Assembly: GCA_017446265.1 (NCBI GenBank)
Contig: JAFSRD010000012.1
Coordinates: 1-64,000 of the forward strand
Reading direction: 5' to 3'
DNA: 64,000 bases
From: Treponema sp.
GTDB lineage: Bacteria > Spirochaetota > Spirochaetia > Treponematales > Treponemataceae
The notes under the pieces were generated by a model. The model was given only the letters and a program-made list of their open reading frames with translations. It was not told the origin of the DNA and did not search any database. Position 1 is the first letter of the stretch. Each line of letters opens with the position of its first letter. The translations under genes and the position numbers were made by a program. Shown here one piece after another: positions 44,031-52,646 of this stretch.

Positions 44031-44814
44031 CATACAGCGATGCTCTGTACAGCCCGTATAGCGTAAGTTCTTTGTCGATTTCATCAAATGTATCGGTGAC
44101 AGGTTTGAGCATGCTGTTGAGTCCGCCTGTTGCAATCGTCTTTACATTTTCTGGCGCAATACCTGTTTCTTTTTCCAGATCTCGTTTCATCTGTGCAATA
44201 AGTCCTTCAACAAGGCTTTTGTAGCCAAGCACAATACCTGACTGAATTGCAATAGTCGTGTTTGTGCCGAGACTTGTTGGCGGGATTTCAAGCGGCACTG
44301 ACGGCAGTTGCGCTGTATTCATAAAGAGCGATTTGAACGCTGTACCTATTCCTGGCGCAATTGCAACACCTGCAATATTTGCTCGTGCATCGACAACGGT
44401 AAACGAAAGAGCTGTGCCGAAATCTGCAACGATGCATGCGCATTTGTACCGCTCCCACGCCTCAAGCGCGTCGCAGAGTAAATCTGTGCCGATTTCGTGG
44501 ACAGCTGTTGCGGGAATCTTGAGCGGCAGCGTGTTGTACATGTCTGGACCTACGATAAGCGGTTTTTTATTAATAATGCGCTGCGTTACGTTTACAAACG
44601 GTCCTGTAAGATTCGGAATGACGGAACTTATGACTGCCGCATCTATTTGTGAAAAATGCACAGGAGCATCATGAATGAGTGTTTTAATAATCGAAAAATA
44701 TTCGTCACTTGTGCGCTTTGTGTCAGTGCTTACTCTCCACGTGTACGCAATTTTTTCATTGTCAAAAAGCGCGGCTTTTATGTTTGTGTTTCCTATGTCA
44801 AAACAAAGCAGCAT
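43987..44814 (-). CDS. coaX: Type III pantothenate kinase
   Basis: A 275-residue kinase of the ASKHA superfamily: MLLCFDIGNTNIKAALFDN (phosphate 1), ISSVIPNLTGPF, GTDLLCDALEAW, CIVADFGTALSFTVVDA (phosphate 2), GIGTAFKSLFMNTAQLP and ATGGLNSML (adenosine). It catalyses the first step of CoA synthesis. The start at 44814 is preferred because GGAGG lies 5 nt upstream and homologs begin with MLL-DIGNT; the longer frame to 44877 would overlap the hisS promoter. It is divergent from hisS, 53 bp apart. Confidence -1.
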   Translation of the reverse strand: MLLCFDIGNTNIKAALFDNEKIAYTWRVSTDTKRTSDEYFSIIKTLIHDAPVHFSQIDAAVISSVIPNLTGPFVNVTQRIINKKPLIVGPDMYNTLPLKIPATAVHEIGTDLLCDALEAWERYKCACIVADFGTALSFTVVDARANIAGVAIAPGIGTAFKSLFMNTAQLPSVPLEIPPTSLGTNTTIAIQSGIVLGYKSLVEGLIAQMKRDLEKETGIAPENVKTIATGGLNSMLKPVTDTFDEIDKELTLYGLYRASLYAKNNKETPINPNAS

Positions 44815-44853
44815 TGCATCCTCCGAATTATCTTGCCACGTTTCCTCGTTTGA

Positions 44854-44859
44854 TATAGT
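44854..44859 (+). promoter_or_regulatory. -10 box of hisS, leaderless layout
   Basis: TATAGT ends 8 nt before the ATG at 44868; TTGCCA (44833-44838) is a possible -35 at 15 bp. No Shine-Dalgarno is present. Confidence -1.
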
Positions 44860-44867
44860 ATACTCAT

Positions 44868-46175
44868 ATGGACACAATCATTCAACCGCGTGTGCTTAAA
44901 GGATTCCGCGATTTTCTTCCTGCATCTGAAATAGAGCGCGCTGATTTGACAGAAAAAATCACTGCCGTATACCGCTCGTTCGGCTTTGTGCCAATAGATA
45001 CACCCGTGCTTGAATACGCTGAAATTCTCTTGCGAAAGAGCAACGGCGACACTGAAAAGCAAGTGTTCCGTTTTCAAGATAATGGCGGGCGCGATGTTGC
45101 ACTCCGTTTTGATTTAACTGTTCCTTTTGCGCGTTTTACCGCAGAGCACAAAAGCGAGTTGTATATTCCGTTCAAACGCTATCATATTGCAAAAGTGTGG
45201 CGTGGCGAAAAACCGCAGGCAGGTCGATACCGCGAATTTGTACAGTGCGATGTGGATACAGTCGGCAGTGACAGCGCTGCTTCCGATTTTGAAATACTGA
45301 ATGTCATGCGCGAAGCGTTTTTTGCAATCGGTGTAAACAACATCACTATTCGCGTAAATCATCGCGGCATTTTTAATCGATTTCTCGCATCGCTTGGCAT
45401 CTCTGAAAAAAGCGAAGACATTTTGCGTGCAGTTGACAAGCTTGCAAAAGTCGGAAAAGAAATGGTGGCAGGAGAACTTGCTTCCATATGCAATGATTCC
45501 GCGCGTGCAGAAAAAATTCTTTTGTATATAGAGCCGTGCGCGAGTTTTGAAGATACGCTTGCAAAAATTGAAACGCTTGCAGGCGGCGTTGCAGATGACA
45601 CGCAGCGCATGCGCAACATCTATGAGATGATGAAAGCTGTTGGCATTGAAAAAACGTATGCGCTTGACCCGAGCATTACGCGCGGTCTTGACTACTACAC
45701 TGGCATTGTCTACGAAACGTTTTTGAATGATTTACCTGCGATAGGCTCGGTGTGTTCAGGCGGCCGCTATGACAATCTTGCCGGCTTGTACATGAAGGAA
45801 AAAGTTCCCGGTGTCGGCGCCTCAATAGGGCTTGACCGCCTTATTGCAGGTTTGCATGAACTTGGCATTTTGCAGGAAAAAGGCAGCTATATTGACGCAG
45901 AGATTTTTTGCCTTAATGCAGAGCATATGGCCACATATCAAAAAGTTGCACGGGCGCTCCGTGCCAATGGTGTAGCTGTAGAAGTGTTTCCCGATGCAAA
46001 AAAAATACACGCGCAGTACGCGCTCACAGACGCAAAAAAAATTATGTGGGGCATTTTCATTAAGGAAACTGATATTGCAGCCGGCACAATGCAGCTCAAA
46101 AACCTTTTTACGCGTGAAACAACTGATGCGCTCACTCCTGAACAAGTGGCAAAAATAATTTTAATAAAAAAATAA
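44868..46175 (+). CDS. hisS: Histidyl-tRNA synthetase
   Basis: A 435-residue class II synthetase. Motif 1 region GFVPIDTPVLEYAEILLRKS, motif 2 KRYHIAKVWRGEKPQAGRYREFVQCDVD, the histidine-binding LDPSITRGLDYYTGIVYE, and motif 3 GVGASIGLDRLIAGL are present. The C-terminal anticodon-binding domain (about 335-435) ends with the usual ADAKKIMWGIFIKE-like beta-sheet region and LFTRETTDALTPEQVAKII. It charges tRNA-His. The message is predicted leaderless. The hemolysin III gene follows by 11 bp. Confidence -1.
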   Translation: MDTIIQPRVLKGFRDFLPASEIERADLTEKITAVYRSFGFVPIDTPVLEYAEILLRKSNGDTEKQVFRFQDNGGRDVALRFDLTVPFARFTAEHKSELYIPFKRYHIAKVWRGEKPQAGRYREFVQCDVDTVGSDSAASDFEILNVMREAFFAIGVNNITIRVNHRGIFNRFLASLGISEKSEDILRAVDKLAKVGKEMVAGELASICNDSARAEKILLYIEPCASFEDTLAKIETLAGGVADDTQRMRNIYEMMKAVGIEKTYALDPSITRGLDYYTGIVYETFLNDLPAIGSVCSGGRYDNLAGLYMKEKVPGVGASIGLDRLIAGLHELGILQEKGSYIDAEIFCLNAEHMATYQKVARALRANGVAVEVFPDAKKIHAQYALTDAKKIMWGIFIKETDIAAGTMQLKNLFTRETTDALTPEQVAKIILIKK

Positions 46176-46186
46176 GCGAGGTAAGT

Positions 46187-47092
46187 ATGACAAGAGAAGA
46201 TAGTGAAGCAACGCGCGCAGTACGTCGCTCTACGCTTAAATCACTCAAAGCAAAAAAGAAACATAGGTTGCATCAATTAAAAACGCAATATGAACATGAA
46301 ATTCGTGAAGTGAATATTAATTATGCGAAAGACCCTGAGCGTTTGCGGGCAAAGTATGCTGCAGACGATTATGCGCGAAGTGAGCGGGGGAGGCGGCACG
46401 CTGCACGCAAGATAGAACGTGCAAGGCGGCTTATTGATAAAAACAGCAAGAAACGGCAGTTTTCACTCGGCGAAGAAATTTTCAGTGCAATTGTGCAAGG
46501 CGTAGGCGCTGCAATTTCGATTGCGGCGACGGCTATTCTTTTGTATCACGCAGTGACAAACGCAAGCGGCCATATGCGCACCGCATATATTGCAACATTT
46601 GCATGCAGCATCAGCTTGATGATAGTGATGTATGTGTTGTCAACGTTGCATCACGCGCTGACGGCAGAAATGGCGAAAGAAGTGTTCAACAGGCTTGCCC
46701 ATTGTTTTGTTTTTCTCATACTCGGCAGCGTCTACACATTGTTTACGATTGTTGTATTTGATGGCATAGCGGGGTGGGTGCTTTTTGGCATTGTGTGGTT
46801 CATGTCGCTTGTAGGCGTGGTGATGTATGCGATTTGGGGCGATGAATTAATAATTGTTAATATTGTTTTATACCTTGTTGCAGGGTGGGCAGGCATTGCG
46901 CTTGTGCACCAGTTGTATCGGTGGTTGCCGCCTCAAAGTTTTGTGCATCTTTTTGTGAGCGGCGCTCTGTACAGTGCTGGTTGCATATTTTTTTTGTTGC
47001 AGAAAGTTAAATATATGCATGCTATTGGAAATCTGTTTGCGCTTGCAGGAACAATGTATTTGTTTGCAGCGCTTTATTTTGCAGTAGCGTGA
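46187..47092 (+). CDS. Hemolysin III / YqfA-family (PAQR-like) membrane protein with basic N-terminal extension
   Basis: A 301-residue protein. Residues about 100-301 hold seven membrane helices of the HlyIII family: [48 protein letters not shown] and [21 protein letters not shown], with the metal-site-type Ser/His residues (STLHH near the N-terminal third, MHAIGN near the C-terminus). Residues 1-95 are a highly basic, helical extension ([34 protein letters not shown]) absent from standard members. Despite the name, most members are not proven hemolysins. GAGGTAAG precedes the ATG. A terminator follows. Confidence -1.
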   Translation: MTREDSEATRAVRRSTLKSLKAKKKHRLHQLKTQYEHEIREVNINYAKDPERLRAKYAADDYARSERGRRHAARKIERARRLIDKNSKKRQFSLGEEIFSAIVQGVGAAISIAATAILLYHAVTNASGHMRTAYIATFACSISLMIVMYVLSTLHHALTAEMAKEVFNRLAHCFVFLILGSVYTLFTIVVFDGIAGWVLFGIVWFMSLVGVVMYAIWGDELIIVNIVLYLVAGWAGIALVHQLYRWLPPQSFVHLFVSGALYSAGCIFFLLQKVKYMHAIGNLFALAGTMYLFAALYFAVA

Positions 47093-47109
47093 GTTCTCGT
47101 ATAAATTAC

Positions 47110-47149
47110 ACCTGTTCGGAAACGTCAGTCTCAGAGCAGGTTGTTTTGT
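47110..47149 (+). terminator. Terminator after the HlyIII gene
   Basis: ACCTGTTC (47110-47117) pairs with GAGCAGGT (47134-47141) using one G-U pair, followed by TGTTTTGTC. Confidence -1.
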
Positions 47150-47234
47150 CTATTGCTCTTGCAATTCGCTTGCAGTTTGTCTATTATTTTATATATGTAG
47201 AAAAAAACTGGTATATCAATTTAGGAGGTTTTCT

Positions 47235-47771
47235 ATGGCTAGTTTAAAGGGAACAAAGACAGAAGCGAATTTGTGGACGGCATTTGCAGGAGAATCGCAG
47301 GCACGTAACAAATACACGTATTTTGCGAGCAAGGCACGCAAGGATGGATACGAGCAGATTGCCGCTATTTTTGAAGAGACCGCAGCGAACGAAAAAGAAC
47401 ACGCAGAATTGTGGTTTAAACATTTGAGCGGCATTGGTTCGACAGCAGAAAATTTAAAGGCTGCGGCAGAAGGCGAAAACTACGAGTGGACTGACATGTA
47501 TGCTGGTTTTGCAAAGACTGCGCGAGAAGAAGGTTTTGAAGCAATTGCGAAACAGTTTGAAGGTGTGGCAGCGATTGAAAAGACGCACGAAGAGCGTTAC
47601 CTCAAGTTGCTTAAAAATGTGGAAGACGGTCTTGTCTTCTCTCGCGATGGCGACCAAATCTGGCAGTGCCGCAACTGCGGTCACATTGTAATCGGAAAAA
47701 AAGCGCCTGAAGCGTGCCCAGTGTGCTTGCATCCTCAAAGCTACTTCCAGTTGCGCGTAGAAAATTATTAA
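47235..47771 (+). CDS. rbr: Rubrerythrin
   Basis: A 178-residue non-haem iron protein. The N-terminal ferritin-like four-helix domain carries the diiron ligands in [62 protein letters not shown]. The C-terminal rubredoxin-like domain has [29 protein letters not shown] with a Cys4 iron site. It reduces hydrogen peroxide in anaerobes, fitting an anaerobic or microaerophilic spirochete lacking catalase. AGGAGG lies 7 nt before the ATG. It is monocistronic, preceded by a terminator. Confidence -1.
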   Translation: MASLKGTKTEANLWTAFAGESQARNKYTYFASKARKDGYEQIAAIFEETAANEKEHAELWFKHLSGIGSTAENLKAAAEGENYEWTDMYAGFAKTAREEGFEAIAKQFEGVAAIEKTHEERYLKLLKNVEDGLVFSRDGDQIWQCRNCGHIVIGKKAPEACPVCLHPQSYFQLRVENY

Positions 47772-47820
47772 TTTTCACAGAATGATTGTGAGAGAACGGC
47801 AGTTTCAAAAAATTAATAAA

Positions 47821-49266
47821 ATGTTCATTGTGCTGCGTGTGCTCGTGTATGTGTTTGCGTGCTCAATGCAGTTGTTCGCGCAGGTTGTGCATGTATCGGG
47901 AAGCGATACGGCGCAAGATGCAACAACAACTGCTTTTGCGCGCATTCGTCTTGCATGTGATTCTCGAATTACGCATGACATGGCAGTGCAACAGCCTATG
48001 GACTCGGAACTGTTTGCACGTGTTGCATGCATTGCATCGGGCGTAAGCGAAAACGACATGGATGCTGCGATAGCGCAACTGCACAGCGCATATGCATATG
48101 TCGCTGCACATTTGGAGCATGGCATGACGCAGAGCGAGCAAGCGGAAAAAGCGCTCGTGCTTTTGTATGACAGCGTTTTGAAAAAATACAGCGGAGCGCA
48201 GACGCTTCTGAACGAAGCGCTTGCGAGCGGCGCATATAACTGCGTGTCGTCGAGCATCATCTACATGTATGTGATGAAGCGCATGAACATTTCAGTGACA
48301 GGCGTTGAAACGCCGCTTCATGCATTTTGCACCGTGCATGTTGATGGAAAAATGATAGATGTGGAGACGACAAATCCACATGGTTTTAATCCTGGCGTAA
48401 GGAAGGCGCTTGAATCAAGCAAAAATAAAAATGCGTATTATCTTGTGCCAGCAAAAAATTATGCTTCGCGCAAAAATGTTTCCGACCAGCGTTTCGTGTC
48501 GCTCATTTTTAACAATCGCATTTCTGCGCTTCAACGCCGTCATCAAAATGACGAGGCAATAGCACTTGCTGTAGATGCGATGGCGTTGCAGAACAATTCT
48601 GCGCAATCGTTTGCTACAGTACAGACATGCATCAACAACACGATTGCTGATTATGGAACGAGCGGCAAAAACGAAGATGCGCTTTTGCTTGTAGAAAAAG
48701 CAGCAGCGGCATTTGGCAGCACAGAGCCGTATCAAAAAAATGCGGCGGCGGCAGTGAGCAATTTGGTAAACGCACACACACGGCGCGGCGACTATGAAAG
48801 CGCGTTTGTCGTACTTGAAAATCACAAGTTAAAACTTTCTCAAAAAGATTACGCCACGATGCGCGAAAACGCTACAGCAAATTTATTAATTTCTGTTGTG
48901 GAGAATGAGCCGCTTGAACGCGCATTGACGCTTATTCGCGCACGTGAAAGCGATTTGTCAAAAAATAGATATACGCAGCTTATTGTCCGCGCATATTCGC
49001 ACGAAGCGTATAAGATTGCAGAACGCGGCAACTGGCTTGCAGCTGCCGCCGTTCTTGAGAACGGTTTGCAAGAACTTCCGAAAAACAGCGAACTTGCAAA
49101 ACAGCGCAACATATACAGGCAAAACTTTGCAACAGAAGTGCACAACGAGGCAGCAGCGCGCTATAATTCGGGCGATAAAGCAGGTGCGAAGCGCGTTATT
49201 GCAGCGGGGCTGGAAAAATTCCCTGACAGCATGTTATTAAAAAATGATTTGCAGCGGATGCGCTGA
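47821..49266 (+). CDS. Exported transglutaminase-like protein with TPR-type repeats
   Basis: A 481-residue protein with signal peptide MFIVLRVLVYVFACSMQLFAQ. Residues about 95-195 resemble a transglutaminase/SirB1-like core: GAYNCVSSSIIYMYVMKRM (Cys), ETPLHAFCTVHVDGKMIDVETTNPHG (His and Asp), a complete Cys-His-Asp set. From about 215 the protein is a helical repeat region (EALLLVEKAAAAFG-type pairs and LAAAAVLENGLQELPKNSELAKQRN, TPR-like). By inference it is a periplasmic peptidase or cross-linking enzyme. The start is uncertain; ATG 47782 gives a 13-residue extension ahead of the signal peptide, and neither start has a clear RBS. Confidence -1.
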   Translation: MFIVLRVLVYVFACSMQLFAQVVHVSGSDTAQDATTTAFARIRLACDSRITHDMAVQQPMDSELFARVACIASGVSENDMDAAIAQLHSAYAYVAAHLEHGMTQSEQAEKALVLLYDSVLKKYSGAQTLLNEALASGAYNCVSSSIIYMYVMKRMNISVTGVETPLHAFCTVHVDGKMIDVETTNPHGFNPGVRKALESSKNKNAYYLVPAKNYASRKNVSDQRFVSLIFNNRISALQRRHQNDEAIALAVDAMALQNNSAQSFATVQTCINNTIADYGTSGKNEDALLLVEKAAAAFGSTEPYQKNAAAAVSNLVNAHTRRGDYESAFVVLENHKLKLSQKDYATMRENATANLLISVVENEPLERALTLIRARESDLSKNRYTQLIVRAYSHEAYKIAERGNWLAAAAVLENGLQELPKNSELAKQRNIYRQNFATEVHNEAAARYNSGDKAGAKRVIAAGLEKFPDSMLLKNDLQRMR

Positions 49267-49279
49267 TTCGTTAATATCT

Positions 49280-50122
49280 CTATAGTTTTTTCCACGTAAC
49301 AGGTACGCTGCCCTGTGCTGTTCCGTCGTCTGATTGCACGAGCGTCGTTTTTGTACCGCTCATCATGTTGTCGTTTTGCATTGAAAGATTCCATATGATG
49401 GGTTTTGCAGTAGTAGCCGCCTGTAGTGCAATTTGACGTGGCAAATCAGGAAAAAACGAAGCGTTTGATTTTCCCGCTTGCGTCACTGTGACAGAAGTAC
49501 CGCTCACTACAACAGCTATGTTCATTGTTGCGCCATTTTTGAAAATGATAAAACCTCGTCCACCACGTAAAATAACAATTTTATCGATATAATCTTCGCC
49601 CGACCATGTACCCGCTATCTCTTCGGTGGAAGTGCCGCTGCTCGTTTTTGGCGGCGGCGGAATGTTTGGCGCGCCTTGCGGTTTGAACAAATCGCTGAAA
49701 ACAGCTTGCAGTGACGATTTTGACTCCATGAGTATTTTATAGTATGAGTCATATGTTTTTGTTGTTGCATGGATATTGTGCGTGCGAATATCTGCTATGT
49801 GCAGTACGCAATCCCATTTGTCGCCGCTTGCGCGTTGTATTACTGCATAGAATGCAAACGGGGAAGAAGCGAAAGATAAATCAGGTTCTCCTGCTGATTT
49901 ATATGATGCGATGAATCCACTTTTGCGCTTGTCTACTACAGAAATGCCTGCAACTTCACCGAGCTGCGTAAAGTACAAGTTTTCTGTCATTTGAATCATG
50001 TTGTCATCTGCGTCTGATGAGACGACTCCAAAAAAATCAACGTTTTTGACAGGTTGCGGAAAAGCGGGAAACGAGAGTACTACGATATGTGCAATCAACA
50101 AAACGCGGCGCAAACGTTTCAT
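49280..50122 (-). CDS. Exported protein of unknown function, coupled to smpB
   Basis: A 280-residue protein with signal peptide MKRLRRVLLIAHIVVLSFPAFPQ. The N-terminal half (VDFFGVVSSDADDNMIQMTENLYFTQLGEVAGISVVDKR) resembles periplasmic domains that probe stress or outer-membrane state but is not a family I can name. A Pro/Ser/Thr linker (GAPNIPPPPKTSSGTSTEE, about 150-170) leads to a small beta-rich C-terminal domain with GTWSGEDYIDKIVILRGGRGFIIFKNG, lipocalin-like in rhythm. Its ATG overlaps the smpB stop, so it is translated from the smpB message. Function unknown. Confidence -1.
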   Translation of the reverse strand: MKRLRRVLLIAHIVVLSFPAFPQPVKNVDFFGVVSSDADDNMIQMTENLYFTQLGEVAGISVVDKRKSGFIASYKSAGEPDLSFASSPFAFYAVIQRASGDKWDCVLHIADIRTHNIHATTKTYDSYYKILMESKSSLQAVFSDLFKPQGAPNIPPPPKTSSGTSTEEIAGTWSGEDYIDKIVILRGGRGFIIFKNGATMNIAVVVSGTSVTVTQAGKSNASFFPDLPRQIALQAATTAKPIIWNLSMQNDNMMSGTKTTLVQSDDGTAQGSVPVTWKKL

Positions 50123-50583
50123 CCGGTAAGCTCCTTGCGAAATTCGCGGCTTGCTTCACGTTGCAAATCGCGCGCACGGATAGCGTCGCGTTTGTCGTAC
50201 TGTTTTTTACCTTTGCATACGCCGAGATCTACTTTGACACGCCCGTTTTTCAAATAAAAACTTATAGGCACGAGCGTATAGCCTTTTTCGCTCGTTTTGC
50301 GTTGCAGTCGTTTTATCTGGTCTTTGTGCAAAAGCAGCCTGCGCTTGCGGTCGGGGTCGGGGGAAAATGTCGATGAAAACGCGTATCCGGTAATATGAAG
50401 ATTGCGTATCCATACTTCGCCGTTTTCTATTTCTGCAAAACTGTCAGGAAAAGCGAGATTGCCCGCCTTTATTGACTTGACTTCTGAGCCTTCAAGCGCA
50501 ATGCCGCACTCAATAGAATCTTCAATAAAGTAGTTGAAGCGAGCTTTTTTATTTTCTGCAATGACTTTTTTCTTTTCCTCCAT
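50119..50583 (-). CDS. smpB: SsrA-binding protein SmpB
   Basis: A 154-residue trans-translation factor: IAENKKARFNYFIEDSIECGIALEGSEVKSIKAGN, FAEIENGEVWIRNLHI, RKRRLLLHKDQIKRL, GYTLVPISFYLKNGRVKVDLGVCKGKKQYDKRDAIRARD and the basic C-terminal tail REASREFRKEL that enters the mRNA channel. It delivers tmRNA to stalled ribosomes; ssrA itself is not in the window. The start at 50583 matches the promoter TTGTCA-17 bp-TATAAT ending 9 nt upstream; an upstream in-frame ATG lies before the promoter. Confidence -1.
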   Translation of the reverse strand: MEEKKKVIAENKKARFNYFIEDSIECGIALEGSEVKSIKAGNLAFPDSFAEIENGEVWIRNLHITGYAFSSTFSPDPDRKRRLLLHKDQIKRLQRKTSEKGYTLVPISFYLKNGRVKVDLGVCKGKKQYDKRDAIRARDLQREASREFRKELTG

Positions 50584-50592
50584 ACTGCCCCT

Positions 50593-50621
50593 ATTATATG
50601 AAATCGGCAAAAAGCTGACAA
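50593..50621 (-). promoter_or_regulatory. smpB promoter, near-leaderless layout
   Basis: On the minus strand: -35 TTGTCA (50621-50616), 17-bp spacer, perfect -10 TATAAT (50598-50593), 9 nt to the ATG at 50583. The predicted leader is about 3 nt. Confidence -1.
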
Positions 50622-50695
50622 GTTACGAGCATTTTTTATTCGTATTGAAAGGATTGTGTCGAGGCGTTGCATTGCATAGGCGTTTTATTTTATGT

Positions 50696-50701
50696 TATAG
50701 T
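50696..50701 (+). promoter_or_regulatory. -10 box of the second signal-peptidase gene, leaderless layout
   Basis: TATAGT ends 6 nt before the ATG at 50708. No Shine-Dalgarno; the -35 (TTGCAT at 50672) is weak. Confidence -1.
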
Positions 50702-50707
50702 GACTAT

Positions 50708-51409
50708 ATGAAGCAAAGATTAGGTGACTATTCATTTGAAGTAAAAAAACAGCAAGAGCATAAAATAGTTGCTGTCATCATTTTTTTCTTGATTATCTTT
50801 ACCGGCATTTCTCTTATCCGCATGTTTTTGCTGTTTCCCGTGCGTCAAAACGCTGCTTCAATGCAACCCGACATTCCAAGCGATTCATGCGTCATGTTTA
50901 CGCCTATTTTAGGAACAATTTCTCGTGGTGATGTTGTGCTGCTCAAAGCGCAAGAGGCAGAGCAGTTGTCACCGTTCTTGCGCGCACTCAATGGAATTGT
51001 CGGATTCTTTACCGCGCAGCAGTACGTGCCATTTGGTTCGTATGTGAGCATGGGTGCATCGGGGCAGATACGGCGTGTTGTTGCACTTCCCGGCGATACA
51101 ATCTACATGCGCGGTTTTATCGTGTTCGTGCAGCCTGCAGGTGAACGTCATTTTCTTACCGAGTTTGAGCTTGTCGAGCATACATCGTACAATGTGAATA
51201 TTGTTTCTGTTCCACGCGACTGGGACAGCGAAATAGGCGTGGGCGGCAGTTTTGAACAACGGACGCTCAAAGAAGACGAATATTTTGTACTCGGCGACAA
51301 CCGCACAAGCGCAATAGATTCTCGTCTGTGGGGAACAATATCGTTGCACGACATACAGGCAAAAGGGCTTGCCGTTTATTTTCCCTTTTCAAAGATGCGC
51401 CTGCTCTGA
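50708..51409 (+). CDS. Signal peptidase I homolog with Arg in place of the catalytic Lys
   Basis: A 233-residue S26-family protein of ordinary SPase I length, with one N-terminal membrane helix (IVAVIIFFLIIFTGISLI). Box B NAASMQPDI has the Ser. Box E is LGDNRTSAIDSR. Box D reads IRRVVALPGDTIYM where the family has K-R-x-x-G-x-P-G-D; the first Arg occupies the general-base Lys position. It may be inactive, specialised, or use another base. The window's other SPase I (42.2-44.0 kb) keeps the Lys. The stop overlaps the hemW start (TGATG). Confidence -1.
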   Translation: MKQRLGDYSFEVKKQQEHKIVAVIIFFLIIFTGISLIRMFLLFPVRQNAASMQPDIPSDSCVMFTPILGTISRGDVVLLKAQEAEQLSPFLRALNGIVGFFTAQQYVPFGSYVSMGASGQIRRVVALPGDTIYMRGFIVFVQPAGERHFLTEFELVEHTSYNVNIVSVPRDWDSEIGVGGSFEQRTLKEDEYFVLGDNRTSAIDSRLWGTISLHDIQAKGLAVYFPFSKMRLL

Positions 51410-52644
51410 TGATTGGACGCTCTGTTTCGTTGTACGTTCACATTCCGTTTTGCATTTCAAAATGCACGTATTGTGATTTTTTCAGCGTGCCGTGTGGTGC
51501 AAAGCGCGTGTCTCGTTTTGAAACGCCGCCGCTTGTTCCCGATGAATATATTGAAGCAGTTTTGCGCGAAGCGGCATATGTTGCGCGCACGAGAAATATT
51601 TCTGCATGGAAGACAGTGTATGTCGGTGGCGGCACGCCGAGCCTGCTTGTGCCTGCACAACTTCACAGCCTTTTTTTCGGTTTGCAAAAAATTGCCAATT
51701 ATCAAAAAAGTGATGAAGTGACTGTCGAGGTGAATCCGTGTGATGTGACGGCAGAACTGCTTGCTGCGCTTGAAGACTGCGGCGTGACGCGCATTTCGTG
51801 CGGCATTCAGTCGCTCAACGAAACTGCACTTTTACACGTGCAGCGAAGAAGCAAAAGAGATGATGCGCTTCGTGCGCTTGAGCTGCTTGCAACAAATTGG
51901 CGCGGCGTTTTTTCATGCGACATGATTTCAGGCTTGCCCGAAGAAACTGCGGCATCGTTTGCAGCAGGTCTGGAAACGCTCGTTTCGTTTAAGCCGCATC
52001 ACATTTCGCTATATGCGCTCACGCTTGAAAAAGGTACGCCGCTTGCAAATAGCATTGAAAGCGGCATGCTTTTGTATGACTTTGATGGCGTAGATGACAT
52101 GTGGATTTTTGGTCGAGATTTTCTTTTGGAGCACGGCTATGCGCAATACGAAGTTTCAAATTTTTGCATGCCTGGAAACGAATGCGTGCACAACAGCGCG
52201 TACTGGAACCTTGACGACTATTGCGGTTGCGGGGCAGGAGCAACAGGCACATTTTACGATGACGGCGTGCGCATTGCAAATACGACAGACATTGCGTCAT
52301 ACATTTCGTTTTGGCAAAGCGGTGCGCACTGTGGCGAAGTTTGCACAGCTGAAAAAGCTGTCATTGCAACGCTTGACGCAGAGTTCCCTGTGCACAGGGA
52401 GCGCATAGATAAAAAAACTGCATCATTTGAATTTTTTATGATGGGTCTGCGCACTTTGCACGGCGTTTGCCGTAAACGTTATGAAGCAAAGTTTGGTACA
52501 TTTCCTCAAAAAGCGGAAGCTCTTTTCCGCGCGTGGCAAAAAACAGGCAGAGCAGTCATCAGAAAACGTGAGGGCACGTATTGGTACGCGCTCACTCCGT
52601 CAGGTCTGCTGTTTCTGAACGAGTTTTTGGCGCAGCTGCTGTAG
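51409..52644 (+). CDS. hemW: HemW-like radical SAM protein (coproporphyrinogen oxidase family)
   Basis: A 411-residue radical SAM enzyme. LYVHIPFCISKCTYCDFF provides CxxxCxxC for the 4Fe-4S cluster. The position after the third Cys is Asp-Phe, not the extra Cys typical of true HemN, which favours HemW, a heme-binding protein. YVGGGTPSLL, VNPCDVTAELLAAL, RISCGIQSL, SCDMISGLPEET and HHISLYALTLEKGTPL complete the family pattern. Its role in an organism with little heme metabolism is unclear. It is translationally coupled to the preceding gene and converges on the histidine kinase with a 2-bp gap. Confidence -1.
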   Translation: MIGRSVSLYVHIPFCISKCTYCDFFSVPCGAKRVSRFETPPLVPDEYIEAVLREAAYVARTRNISAWKTVYVGGGTPSLLVPAQLHSLFFGLQKIANYQKSDEVTVEVNPCDVTAELLAALEDCGVTRISCGIQSLNETALLHVQRRSKRDDALRALELLATNWRGVFSCDMISGLPEETAASFAAGLETLVSFKPHHISLYALTLEKGTPLANSIESGMLLYDFDGVDDMWIFGRDFLLEHGYAQYEVSNFCMPGNECVHNSAYWNLDDYCGCGAGATGTFYDDGVRIANTTDIASYISFWQSGAHCGEVCTAEKAVIATLDAEFPVHRERIDKKTASFEFFMMGLRTLHGVCRKRYEAKFGTFPQKAEALFRAWQKTGRAVIRKREGTYWYALTPSGLLFLNEFLAQLL

Positions 52645-52646
52645 CG

